This document shows positions 11,901-23,038 of a DNA stretch of 64,000 nt, in pieces. The position numbers and the translations under genes were made by a program. The notes below the pieces were generated by a model. The model had not been told where the DNA came from. It made no database searches and saw nothing but the letters and a program-made list of their open reading frames with translations. How positions within the stretch are numbered: the stretch's first letter is position 1; each line of letters starts with the position of its first letter. The stretch comes from Salminus brasiliensis (lineage: Eukaryota > Chordata > Actinopteri > Characiformes > Bryconidae). The stretch lies in contig NC_132879.1 in the NCBI RefSeq assembly GCF_030463535.1, forward strand, positions 38,305,425 to 38,369,424, read 5' to 3'.

Positions 11901-13252
11901 CCCAAACTCCCAAAACCCTGAAACTGAAAAGCAGGATCCCCAAAACTCCCAAAACTGAAAAGCAGGATCCCCCAAACTCCCAAAACCCTGAAACTGAAAA
12001 GCAGGATCCCCAAAACTCCCAAAACCCTGAAACTGAAAACCAGGATCCCCCAAACTCCCAAAACCCTGAAACTGAAAAGCAGGATCCCCAAACTCCCAAA
12101 ACCCTGAAAGTGAAAAGCAGGATCCCCCAAACTCCCAAAACCCTGAAACTGAAAAGCAGGATCCCCAAAACTCCCAAAACCCTGAAACTGAAAAGCAGGA
12201 TCCCCAAAACTCCCAAAACTAAAAAAGCAGGATCCCCCAAACTCCCAAAACCCTGAAACTGAAAAGCAGGATCCCCAAAACTCCCAAAACCCTGAAACTG
12301 AAAACCAGGATCCCCCAAACTCCCAAAACCCTGAAACTGAAAAGCAGGATCCCCCAAACTCCTAAAACCTGAAACTGAAAAGCAGGATCCCCCAAACTCC
12401 CAAAACCCTGAAACTGAAAAGCAGGATCCCCAAAACTCCCAAAACTGAAAAGCAGGATCCCCCAAACTCCCAAAACCCTGAAACTGAAAACCAGGATCCC
12501 CAAAACTCCCAAAACCCTGAAACTGAAAACCAGGATCCCCCAAACTCCCAAAACCCTAAAACTGAAAAGCAGGATCCCCAAACTCCTAAAACCTGAAACT
12601 GAAAAGCAGGATCCCCCAAACTCCCAAAACCCTGAAACTGAAAAGCAGGATCCCCCAAACTCCCAAAACCCTGACACTGAAAAGCAGGATCCCCCAATTC
12701 AACACTGAACAGTAGAGTCAAGTTCACAACCCCCCAAAAGGAGAAGGTCAACCCCAAAACCTGAAAGTGACACAGAAACACGAGCTAGAACCAAAACCAA
12801 CGAACATTAACCTGAAATTAAAAACGGAATCAATCTGGAACATAAACCGAAGTACGAGCAATCCCTTAAAAAGATGCAACAAACCAAAGCAGAATCGACG
12901 CGAAAGTGGGAACAAACCCCCCGAGTGAAGCCTGAAACTGATCAACAAACAGAAGCGAGCACAGGGGGGGTTCTTCTGAAACGGCATGTTAACACGGTAC
13001 ATTACATAGCTACATTATAGATACACGCAGCAGACTAAAGTCAGTTATTCCCATCCATATCCATATCTATATCCATATCTATATTCATATCTATATTCAT
13101 ATCCATATCGCCCACAGTGAACCCTAACATCACTTCACCTAAACACCGAGCAGCTCCAGCCTGTGCGGCAGACAGACAGAACACCGCTTAATGTGTGTCT
13201 TACCCGATAACACACTGACTAAGAGCAGAAAACAAAGTTGCAATAGTCCCAT
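8902..13252 (-). CDS. nell2: NELL-family secreted glycoprotein, exons 1-2 only (nell2-like)
   Basis: NELL proteins are secreted, multimeric glycoproteins with an N-terminal laminin-G/TSPN domain, von Willebrand C repeats and EGF repeats, expressed mainly in neural tissue. Exon 1 coding is 13,252-13,204: a start ATG and 16 codons giving the signal peptide MGLLQLCFLLLVSVLS, followed by one base of a Gly codon and the donor G|GTAAGA. Exon 2 is 9,024-8,902, with acceptor TTTTCTTCAGTTTCAG| and donor AAAG|GTAGGA, entering and leaving in phase 1 with 123 bp. Together they read FGVDPALRIDFF (residues 18-29), then a GV-QV-G-HN-S-AF-F pattern characteristic of NELL1/NELL2 exon 2. By eye exon 2 is slightly closer to human NELL2 (GVDP, ES) than to NELL1, but nell1 or a fish nell3 paralogue cannot be excluded. 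Later exons are outside the window. Intron 1 contains the large minisatellite. Confidence 0.85.
9025..12771 (-). repeat. GC-rich 37-39 bp minisatellite filling nell2 intron 1
   Basis: The homogeneous core, about 9,220-12,700, consists of roughly 90 head-to-tail units. The plus-strand consensus contains CAGGATCCCCCAAACTCCCA followed by AAACCCTGAAACTGAAAAG; variants differ in C-run and A-run length, giving 37, 38 or 39 bp. Almost every unit contains GGATCC. Diverged units flank the core at 9,025-9,215 and 12,700-12,771. On the transcribed (minus) strand each unit reads CTGCTTTTCAGTTTCAG followed by GGTTTTGGGAGTTTGGGG, which resembles the exon 2 acceptor and first exon bases. All three minus-strand frames are open over long distances (up to 364 codons). 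Unit subsets are duplicated as blocks, with offsets of 610 bp and 1,136 bp. It is noncoding under the normal splice model. Confidence 0.95.
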
Positions 13253-13850
13253 CGTGAAGGAAAGGGGAGCAACGGCTAGTCCATTTGTTCGTCCTTGCAA
13301 GTGAGTCCGCATCACTGATAAATCCTGAGACGCGCCGAACTACGCATGACCACGCAGCAGGTTCTAACAGGCGGCTTGAACTTTAGGATCCACAGAGAGA
13401 AACATGGGGCGAGGCAAGACGACACGAAACCTACAGTCTACAAATTCAGCGCAACCAGGCAGACGAGCTCAGTTCACAAAGACCAGTCCACTGCAGGGCG
13501 GAGGAGCACCATCCCTCCTTCACGGTGACACACACACACACACACGCGCGCGCAGAAAGTGGGGTTGAGCTACCTCAGACTGAGGAGGTGTTTTGTTTTC
13601 CCACCCGTTTTCCACAAAGTCCCGCCTACTTCGTCAGGGTTGGCCAATGGAGAATCGGCTCCAACGCTGTGATAGGCTAATAGTTCATTCTCATCAGACA
13701 GTCTATGGTACTGACCAATCCCAGCGCAGGAGCCGGGGGTTGTCGGAAAATAGGCTGGAAAATATAATGCCGGCCACATAGGAGTCCTGAGAGACGCGCC
13801 CCAAAGCCTGCTCACTCATGTCCCCTTCCGGTGGACACTGGTACGATCAC
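13253..13850 (-). promoter_or_regulatory. Probable nell2 5' UTR and promoter region
   Basis: The region just upstream of the nell2 start codon is markedly richer in GC and CpG than the surrounding DNA. It holds CCAAT boxes at 13,644-13,648 and 13,715-13,719, a GTCCCGCC motif at about 13,619-13,626, and a minus-strand TATA-like ATTATATTTT near 13,759-13,768. A (CA)n(CG)n tract lies at about 13,530-13,553. The transcription start is not determined. The assignment rests on position and composition. Confidence 0.5.
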
Positions 13851-14089
13851 TGGCTTTTTTTGGACAAAAAGATAACAAAGACCTTTTGTAATGTTTGAGG
13901 GTTTGAGGGTTAAGGTGAAAACATTATTTAGACGTTATTTAGAAATAAGACCTTGATCAGAATCTGTTGTTGTTGTTGTTGTTGTTGATATTTTGCTTTT
14001 CAAGGTAAATGTAATCAAAATGACCCAATCAGGTTGCTTTTAACTGAAAAGAAGGAAGTATTAGGCTATAACCTGGCTGAGGGGAGCCC
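13851..14089. other. Intergenic, with (TTG)n microsatellite
   Basis: A TTG repeat of about seven units lies at 13,966-13,987. No gene seen. Confidence 0.7.
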
Positions 14090-15010
14090 ATGAAGTGGGA
14101 ACCTGGACCTCCACATCACAGCCGACCAGGTGACAAGGGTGCTACATCAACAGTATCAGCACTAATGCGCTAAAGGCCTGTGTAGACCAGTAGCTTTGCA
14201 AGGCCTCCTACATAAATCCAACCCCTAAGACAAGGTACTCCAAGAACGTGAATAACAACAGGCCTAGTACTGAGGTCAGAGAGGCATGTCCTAGGTCACC
14301 TCAGAACACAGGTGGTTGTAGCACTGGATTCCTTAAAATCAGCCGCATGTGTGGGTTAAGGAGGATAACTGCGTGATCTGCCATGGTGTCCTGCATCACC
14401 AACTACCTGACCAGCTAGCCCTAGTATGTGGGGCTCGAGAACTGTGTGTCAGAGCAGACTATAAACAGCAGTGTTCCACAGGGGACTGTTCTTTCTCTCA
14501 GGGCTACAGGGGCCTGGTTAACAGCTTTGTGGACTGGAGTCAGCGCAACAATCTCCTGCTCAACACCAGGTAGGTTGTGGTGAATTTTCTTTGCCCCCTG
14601 TCACTTCCCAGGGTGAGAACACTGCGGTGGTTAACACCTACAAGTGTCTGTGTGTGCAACTGTGTGACAAATTGAAATGGGAAGTGAATGTAAACAGGCT
14701 GTACAAGAAGGGCCAGAGGCAACTGTACTTCTTGAAGAGGCTGAGGTCCTTTGGTACGGCAGGTCTGCTGCTGAGATCTTTCTATGGGTCTGTGGTGCTA
14801 GTGCTAGTTTTTATGCTGTTATGTGCTGGGACAGCAGTGTTACAGCGAAGGACACTAACACTCTAAACAAGACCATTAGAAAACCTGGTTCAGACCTTGG
14901 GGTTAAATTGGAGTGAGGATGGTGGCATGGTAGAAACAGAGGAGTAGACTGATCATCAACTCTTCCACAGGTCATTTCTCCCTGCAGCCAGCACAGTGCA
15001 CAATTCTGCA
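14090..15010 (+). mobile_element. Non-LTR retrotransposon, reverse-transcriptase C-terminal relic
   Basis: Frameshifted plus-strand segments match, in order, the 3' half of a fish LINE reverse transcriptase. They include an SSVPQGTVLSL segment (the family's GAPQGTVLSP), a VDSFVEW-like segment, an NTYKCLCVQLCDKLKW segment like SYKYLGVHLDNKLDW, then RLYKKGQRQLYFLKRLRSFG, NKTIRKPGSDLGVKLE and a late PAAS-VHNS stretch. The FADD catalytic segment is deleted. Many stops show decay. The clade cannot be fixed by eye. Confidence 0.75.
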
Positions 15011-18000
15011 TGCTGATTCAGTTTTCCATATGCATATCCCATGCTCAGCTCAGCTGTCTGCATTCTCAGCTATATTGTGTAGGGACTTTATTTATTAACG
15101 TTATTGTAATCTACCTAATCTGTGGATTAAATAGCTGCTGATGATGATTAGCTGTGAGGGAAAATCCCAAAAACCAACAGTCAGTGACAGTGCTGGCAAT
15201 TCTTCCCTTAAAAAGTGCTTCAGTCCTTTAAGAATCTGATTCATCCAAAAACACCTGTTTCCTCTTTTGAATATGTAGTAAGCGGAGGTAAGTTTGTCCG
15301 TGTGAAATAAAAACCTGCAATGCTTCCTCTGTATTCATACCCTTTTTAATGCATGAACAATACTTGCATGGACTACATCCAAATCCGCCCATTTTGACAA
15401 TAAAATCCACTTTTAAATTGCCAGGAAATGATCTTAGTGCTGGGTCTTCCAAGCTGTGTTCCAATGTTTCATATCTGATGCAGTTTAAAATGCTAAATAC
15501 GAAAGAGCAATCTGGCAGATGACGCACATTGGTGTGTCAATAGTGATAATTTGTGCTATTGAATTTCACCGTAGGAAAAAGCCTCCATGTGATGCCGCTG
15601 TAGGCTGTATGCAGTGCTGTCAGGGTGCCCTTGAAAAAGCACTCAGGGGCGGATGTTGCTTAAGGGGAGGTTGTTGCTGATGTTGCCTTGGCATCAAATG
15701 TCTGATGTGCACATATGGAGGGGATATGGAGGGGTCAGAACAGAAGGGTTTCAGTTTTAAACATTTAGGACTCAGCGGCCTAAACACACAATCAAAGATT
15801 TGATCAAGAATTCTTCAAAAGCAAAGCTTTCTATTAGCTTAATCAATACCTTAAACCTTATACTCAATACCCCCCCCCCCCCCAAGCCTTTCTAAAAGAG
15901 TAGAGGCAGTTACTGCAGCAAAGGGAAAACAAATTTCCAGTAATTACTTCAAAATTCAGAAGAACTTATAGTTCTTATAGTGCTTATAGTGAAGCAACAT
16001 TTTGTAGTCTCACCATATAGCCCTGGGTTTCATCTGTGAAGACTGCATTTGCTAAAAAAGGCAAAACCAATATGAAGACCAGAGAATTGCGCAATCAGCC
16101 ACCAACTCTTTTGGAACTGCTGTCAAAGCAGCATTATTGGGCAACCAAGGTGCTCAGAGGAAAGCAACTGGTACCCAGCTCTGATAGATCGGCTAGCAGA
16201 CACCCGTGCCGGCCCGAGCAGCATCACACTGGAGTGTTGCAGGGAACGAGAGGGCCATCTACCCACCTGAGGAGAGCAAGGCTAATTGTGCTCTCTCAGG
16301 GCTCCGGCTGCTGATGTGGGCTCACTGATATTAATTGATGATGTGACTCATTATATCAGAAGTCTATAGAAGCCAATTTACATAGAAATACATCCGATTT
16401 AATCAAGAGGACCTGTATCATGAAGCAAGACAATTATCTTAACCCAACAGCATCAATTTCACTCCCTGAACAGCAGATTGGAGGAAGACCACCCCCCAAA
16501 CAACAACTGAAATCCTGACAAAGCATCACAAAAGAAGAATGCAACAGTTTGACGATGTCAGTGGATCACTGGCTTAATGCAGCTGTTGCCAGCAAGAGAT
16601 ATACAATGAAATATTACTTATTATTATTCAGTTCCTTTGTCCGAATGATGCAATGCTCTAAGTCATTCCCACTCTTTGTTTGGTCCACAACTGTACATAT
16701 GTTTCCAAAAAAGACAAATGATAACCAATCGACTAATCAATCTTCTGCCCTCTGAAATGATCGGACATAACATATGACTTGTCCTTGCTCTGATGGTTGC
16801 GACCTTTGGTCACTGAGGCCTTGCAGTAGATCTTCAGTGCATAGCAGAAGTCATTAATGTAGAAATCCATATATTCTGCATGAACAGCTTGACTGATGAA
16901 GCCTCCATGCAATCTAAAGCAGATCTAATACGTGGGTTGACTGTCGGCTTCCAGCACTGTCAGATGGCATTAAGCTCACATCTGTTACCTGCTGATGATC
17001 TTGCAGCAGTAACACACAAGCCTCATTGCCATTCCACAGGACAGACACACACACACTTACACATACACACTCACAGCTTGCTCCTCCGAACAACTCAACA
17101 TTTTAACAGCAAGGCCTCCAGAGGAGTGATGGATGAGGGCACTAGAGCCTTGCCCCACCCCATGACCTCTCCCGCAGTGTAATTACAATATTCGTCCACT
17201 CTTGACCCGCACAGAGCACAGAGGGATTGGGGAACAACCCTTGTGAACAGAGTTGAGTAATTAAGCTATACGACACAAGGCCACGTGATAGAAATATATA
17301 GAACAAGAAAAATGCATGAAGTCGTAAGTGAATTGACCTGTTTATCAGCATATTTATCATTATGCTCAAATATTTTATTAATCTCATATATCCAGTCATT
17401 GAGACCATGTGTTTTGTGATACGCTGTAGAAGCAAGTATAATGACATCCTTAAAACAAATGGGGTGATGCACACCGTCTGGCAGGAGAAATAAAACACAC
17501 AGTGCAATATTTTACTGAAAGACATTACGGCTTCAGCAGAAACCCCTACATGTCTTTGTTTTCCACTATTCTATTAATTTATTCCATAACTTCTGAATCC
17601 AAATTCAGAAGAACAAATAGGTCATACAGAATTAATGAAGACAACAATAATGATGATGGTAGCGACTGGGCTGTGTGTGTTTACGTTCTTGCCACTTTTG
17701 TCACTGCCATATCTGCACCTATTTATCGCCAGCACTATATTTCACTCAGCAATCCATACTGGCTTTAAAAATATATGGTTACACAACATCACCACAAGTT
17801 ATTATTTATTAACACTGTGGATAAAGAGACGTAACATCTCTAAGACATCAGAGTGAGAGAGAGATGGGGTGAGTGGCACAGAGCACCAAAGAGGAATATA
17901 GTGAGGGAGAGAGAGAGTGTAAGGAAAACTGATAGACAGAAAGGGAGAGGAAGAGACATGGAGAGAAAGTGATAGAGTGAAGGAGAGCAAGACAGACAGT

Positions 18001-18035
<35 letters not shown>

Positions 18036-20640
18036 GTGAATTTCGTGCTGATTTCTAATCACTGGTCTCATCAGTGTGTGTCCTCCAGTAGCTGGCATTA
18101 TGGCTGGAGGTGTTGCAGGCAGACAGATGGCAACATAAAACTGAATACACAGGGGAAGCCATGTCCTCCATTCTGGCTCGAGTGCTTCATAAAGCTGCAC
18201 ACGGAGGAATGCTCTGGAGTGCAGGCTGACTGAAGTGTGTGTCTCGGTGATGTATGAGCGCACAGCTGATATACAGGAGAGGCCTCAAAAGAACTCAGGT
18301 TTTTCGCTGGGATTTTAGCAGCTTCACAGGAAAGACACACCCTTAATCCCACCAGTCACAGATATCACCAGGAGTAATAAAAGCATGCTGTCATTTTATA
18401 CTAAGAACTTTTCATTTATAGCTCATTAAAACAATCTAAATGAGCCTAAGTTTTCAAGGAATGATGCTTTGGAAAACACAGATGAGACTGCAGACTTAAA
18501 CAAATGTAGATATAATGTATTATAAAACTAACTGTAAATGTATTATGTAATTGCTTTAGAATAACACAGCAGGATGGCAAATATTAATGACACTAAGGAG
18601 GAGTCAGTGGGTAAACACTTAAATTCATCACTGCAATAACTAAAAAAAAGTCAGGGAACAGCTTTCATTTAGTTCTTTTCTAGACAAAAAGATCAATTCA
18701 AGGTTCATCAGAAGATATTCAAAAGGAGATTCGGCTAGAAAATGGCACCCTTAAAGCTCCCTTCGACCGCTTTTAAATTTGATTTTTAAAAATGCTATTT
18801 CAAAAAAATTTATGCAATGGTTATGGATATGCAATGTCATATATATTCAATGTAAATTTATATACTAATGCAGTTTATTGTGAGCTGCAGTCTGCTGAGA
18901 ACTGCAAGTGTGTCAGATCACAGGATGATTGGCAGTGGTATCACCATGGCAAAGTAAACAACCCCTGCGTCAGTAGCGGTGCCGGTGAGAAAATGCCAGT
19001 CAACCCTTTCACAAGTGCAGGGTCGCAGTTCTAGGCTGTTACTGAGCAGAATGACATCTGTGGAATTGTGTGGAGAATCAACAGGTAAGAATTATGCAGA
19101 AAACATCATGTTTTAATAAAGTAGCAACACTTCATGACTTTTAAAAAGAAACTGCATGTTTGTAACCTTGTACGTAGCAGTTTAACAGTGACTCATATAG
19201 CAAGGAGCTCTGGCTCAGAGCTGCTGCTGCTTACAATGACATCTAAATGGTATACGACTAATAGTGTTCTACTTGCAGAGTATAAACACAAACATTATTT
19301 TATTTAATAAAATTATCTAAACATCATCTAAATCCCAGACTTCCATAGGCTTCCTCTGAAAGATGTCAAGAACCTAAGGGTTCCCTACTACAAAATAACA
19401 TGTTCCATAATAACATCATCAGTACACATTTTCAGTCAAACGTTGTATCAACATGCTGTATATAATGCCTTGATCTGAATACAAACACAGGAGCATTCTT
19501 GAGGAGTTTGTTCTCACAAAGTGTTCATAGTTTGTGTTCCATTCTTGTAGATGTTTAAAACAGCAGGAGGCAGCTGGTGGCACAACTGCAGAAGCCTCAG
19601 TGGCTTGTTTATGGTTTTAATTCATCTATGTGATGGCTTCTTCACTTCACCACCTGCTGGAAGAAGCCAGCATGCCTCCTTATCTAACAAGCATCCTTAC
19701 TCACACACACACAGTACACCCCCCCCCCCACACACACACACATACAGCCTATGTATATTATATGTATATTGTAATACAATAAAATAAACACAACTTGGTA
19801 AGGTAAGCAAAATGTAAGAGCTGCTGACAGTCATAAGAGAAATACAATGATACAAATGATGATGAAATATTGCTAAACATGTTTTACCTTTCCCCCCAAT
19901 GTTCATTTCTCAAAATCATTGTTCTACACCACACCAAAGGTAAAGGTAGCATGCTCTAATTCAAAAACTAATTCAAAAAAAAGCCAACTTCAGGTTCTCA
20001 TGACTTTAAGTCTAGTTTGGCTTTAGATTCCTCTCCACAAGTTAATTTTGCTATATAGTGCTTGTTGTTTCAACCTAGCAATGCAATTTAAGGTAAAGGA
20101 AATCTTGCCATTGCTTTCCAAGATTATGTAAAAGCATTTGGTCTTTTAAATGATCAATTATATTTAAAACAACAAACACCAATTCTGAAACAATATTTCA
20201 CTGTTATTAGTCAAACTCATGCAAATGATAACTTGCTTTTACAGCCTTTAATATTGAGCCCAGGCAGTCAATCTTGATGTAGTATATAACCGAATACTCA
20301 AGAGAGGGTAGCCTGTGGAGAACGACTACACACTGATTGCGAGTATAGGGAGAAAGGCACACCCAGTATACAAATAGATGGTGCCAGAGGCCATGGGAAA
20401 GGTGTGCACTTTACTCAAAGTGTTTGCATTGCTCACTTTCCATTTGTCAATGGAAACATACTAAACTCAATTGTTATTAGAATCCACTTAAAGATCTGGA
20501 AAATTATTACAAATATTCACCTAATTGAGTAATATGTGGGATATATCCAGTTTTACATACAAATATGAGACTTAAACCTGAGTTGAAAGGCTGACAAAAA
20601 AAACCCTTAAAAAGCCTATGGCCTACCGGCAGGCCAAAGG
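15011..20640. other. Intergenic sequence, no gene recognised
   Basis: Nothing resembling an exon of a known family was seen. Low-complexity features include a C-run near 15,870-15,884, CA-rich tracts near 17,045-17,075, GA-rich DNA at 17,860-18,035, and a C-run followed by CA repeats near 19,718-19,742. A 99-codon minus-strand open frame at 15,228-15,527 and a 92-codon plus-strand frame at 16,036-16,314 match nothing I recognise and lack supporting context. Confidence 0.5.
18000..18034. repeat. (GA)n microsatellite
   Basis: About 15 GA units with one AAG interruption, at the end of a longer purine-rich tract beginning near 17,860. Confidence 0.9.
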
Positions 20641-20745
20641 TGTTCTATTACCAAAGAATAGCTCCACCAGTTTTTACAGAAGTCCCTGTAGTTACTAAGC
20701 AATACACCTTAGTGTGTAAGAAGCCTTGAAGTGTTAAGGTGTGTA
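20641..20745 (+). repeat. Dispersed ~100-bp repeat, copy 1
   Basis: The core TTCTATTACCAAAGAATAGC is followed by CTCCACCAGTTT-TACAGAAG and TCCCTGTAGTTACT, then AAGCCTTG and GTGTTAAGG. The same order recurs at 29,804-29,898 (same strand) and 59,571-59,672 (opposite strand). It is preceded by CCTACCGGCAGG, a near-palindrome not seen in the other copies. I do not know the family. Confidence 0.75.
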
Positions 20746-20934
20746 ATAACTGTAGCTGAAATCACAAAGCTTTTATATGCTTAAATATGTTTTACAGTTT
20801 ACCCTCTTCGAAAGTTAAGTTACACTCTTACAATGTTAATCTAGTCATGCTAGGCATGTCTGTTAAAGGTGGGGCCTTTTGTTAAAGGTATATCATTTGG
20901 CATTGTTAAAAGTGCATCATATTGCATTGTGGAG

Positions 20935-21078
20935 GATCAACATACCGTACAGCTCCAATCCTTATCCTGGTCTCTGTTTGTGAGGTTTAATGTGTTCTCC
21001 TCATGTCCACATGGGTTTCCTTTGGGTACTCCACAAACACATTGTAGGTGAATTGGCTATGCTAAATTGCCCCCAATA
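20935..21078 (+). mobile_element. SINE 3'-body fragment
   Basis: The stretch includes GTGTTCTCCTCATGTCCACA, then TGGGTTTCCTTTGGGTACTCC, then ATTGTAGGTGAATTGGCTA and AAATTGCCCC. This is the body of a common teleost tRNA-derived SINE whose tRNA-like head is seen at 37,060-37,200. It ends at the TA where the adjacent Tc1-like element begins, so that element probably inserted into it. Confidence 0.6.
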
Positions 21079-21850
21079 CAGTTACAATCAAACATATTCA
21101 ACCCCCATTGCACATTAGGTTTATTAGCAGAAATTGCTTTCAGCTGTTCGCAATAAACAAATCAAGCCAGAACTATTTAAACAGCTCAACACAACTAATA
21201 TAACAAGCTCTTTCTCCACACTAAATGCTACTTTTAATGACTACCACAGTGTCTGAATTATTCAACCCCTTCATGACCAGTGTCTTTAGTACATAGTAGA
21301 GCACTCCAATTGCTGTTATGACCTGCTGCAGACATGCATAGCCAGACATGAGCTTTTGAAAGCATTCCTCATGGGCAGTGACCTCCAGTTCACTGATGTT
21401 TTTGAGTTTGCTGCTGCAGCTGCCTTCTTCAAATCCCACCAAAGGTTTTCTATGGGGTTCAAGTCAGGTGACTGTGATGACCACTCAAAAACCTTTTCAG
21501 ACTACTTCTGAAACCAAGCCTTGGTGGACTTTGAGGTATGCTTGGGATCATTGTTCTGTTGGATGGTCTAATGATGCCCAAGCTTCATAGAAGGCATGAT
21601 GTTATCCTAGGATTTCCTGATACTTGGTTGAATCCATCTTACCCTTTCACATGCTGCAGGCTTCCATCACCAAAGGAAGCAAAGTAGCCCCTTAGCATCA
21701 CATCACAGATCCACTGCCAGGCTTTACTGTAGACAATGTGTTCTTTTCAGAGTATGCTTCATTCTTCCTCATACTGCTGATCCATAGATCAGCCCAAAAA
21801 GTTCTGGTTTTGTTTTATTGCTCCACAGAACAGAATTCCAAAACTTCTGT
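21079..21850 (-). mobile_element. Tc1-like element, family with TTCAACCCC ends, copy 2
   Basis: The left terminus CAGTTACAATCAAACATATT runs into CAACCCCC and abuts TA. The minus strand encodes relics of the catalytic domain: near 21,790-21,850 FWNSVLWSNKTKPELFGLI (compare [13 protein letters not shown]), near 21,540 QNNDPKHTSKSTK, and near 21,430-21,460 [14 protein letters not shown], followed by C-terminal residues. Stops and substitutions make it inactive. The N-terminal part and the far terminus are gone, and a LINE 3' piece follows directly. Confidence 0.8.
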
Positions 21851-21869
21851 AAAGCTTCTCATTGCAGGA

Positions 21870-22190
21870 TTAGATTTGTTCTCCAACATTTTCACTGGCT
21901 TCCTGTAAAGAATCTTATTTATTTTAAAATGCATCTGCTTATTTATTACACTATTATCAATCTTACTTGTTCTTGTTAGTTTGATTCTCTTTATGACATA
22001 TAAACCCACCTCCGCTCTCCACTTCCATCCTCTCCTTTTATTGTTCAACTAAGAATTCTTCCTAATTTCCATAAGCTTTGGCAGTCAAGCATTTTCTAGA
22101 TTTGCTCCATATGTACGGAGCCCTGTGTCTTCACACGTCCAGCAGTGTGATGCTCTTTCCATCATCAAATTAAATCTCAAAACCCATGCC
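21870..22190 (+). mobile_element. Non-LTR retrotransposon 3' coding fragment
   Basis: Plus-strand frames, with frameshifts, read HWLPV-like text (CTCCAACATTTTCACTGGCT), then a YFKMHLLIYYTI segment, then FGSQAFSRFAPYVRSPVSS and later LKTH. This is the standard end of L2/CR1-like fish LINE proteins (LHWLPV-RI-FK--LL--K, then GDRAFS-AAP-LWN-LP, then FKSLLKTHLF). It is truncated at the 5' side and degraded. Confidence 0.65.
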
Positions 22191-23038
22191 TACAATGCAG
22201 CACAGGAAAAAGCAATTGCTGAAAATTCAAAAACTGCAAATACTGCTCTAAAATGTAAACATCAACAAGAGCATCATTAAGTCCTGACTAATGAGCCCAG
22301 TGAGCTATGACATATTATCATCAACTATTGCCTTCTTAGAGGACACATTTCGCTGTACAGTCCACACTGTACAGTGACAAATACGTGCACCTTTAAGTAT
22401 TCACAGTGAGAACAGTGGTCAGGACAGAGGGCATGGGGCAAACAGAATGATGCAGTTACGCCATCTTGTGGTAACATAGAGGCATCACAGGTAACAGATT
22501 ATCACCAGGCCAATTCTAAATCTGTACTACATGCATTTATTTCGCATTATGAAAAATCTAGCAATCCATGATTACTAGGGATCTCAAAAAACTGACCCTC
22601 AAATAAATTAAATCGATATTGGTTTCATGAAACTGAAAATTCTGTAGCAAAAATGACTAACCAAAAATGCTGCTTGCATAGGAGTGCAATCCCAGTTCTG
22701 TTTACACAGATGAAAGATATTGCCATAATAATGATACATTTGGCTTCCAACTGGCCCAGGGTTCAGTTACAGTGATTTCCCCAACAATATTTAATTGCAT
22801 ATTCCAGTAAGCAATGTATCAATTGTGAAGATCTAGAGCTGCTTCATGCCACCCAGGCACTGACTAGACAAGGACATATCTCAAATGTCAGCATCAGAGC
22901 AAGAAGGGGACTTCTGAGGGAAGCCACGAAAAACTAAATATTATTTTGGAGGAGATGCAGAGATCAGTAGCTGAGACTCAAGTGAAGGCTTACCAGTCAA
23001 TATATTATACAGCATATAACTGGTCTGTACAGGTGGGG
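22191..23038. other. Intergenic sequence, nothing recognised
   Basis: A short inverted motif, CTGTACAGT, appears twice near 22,355-22,376. No gene or assignable repeat. Confidence 0.4.

Noticed and set aside
9178..12781. Many long minus-strand open frames (up to 364 codons) encoding GDPAFQFQGFGSL-type repeats
   Set aside because: They are all translations of one minisatellite in three frames, have no proper start codons or independent promoter, and lie in an intron. I report them as a property of the repeat, not as genes.
15228..15527. A 99-codon minus-strand frame with several cysteines
   Set aside because: Could be an exon or transposon piece, but I recognise no family and see no flanking splice or terminal-repeat evidence.
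17802..18263. A 153-codon minus-strand frame
   Set aside because: It is largely a translation of the (GA)n tract into Ser/Leu repeats.
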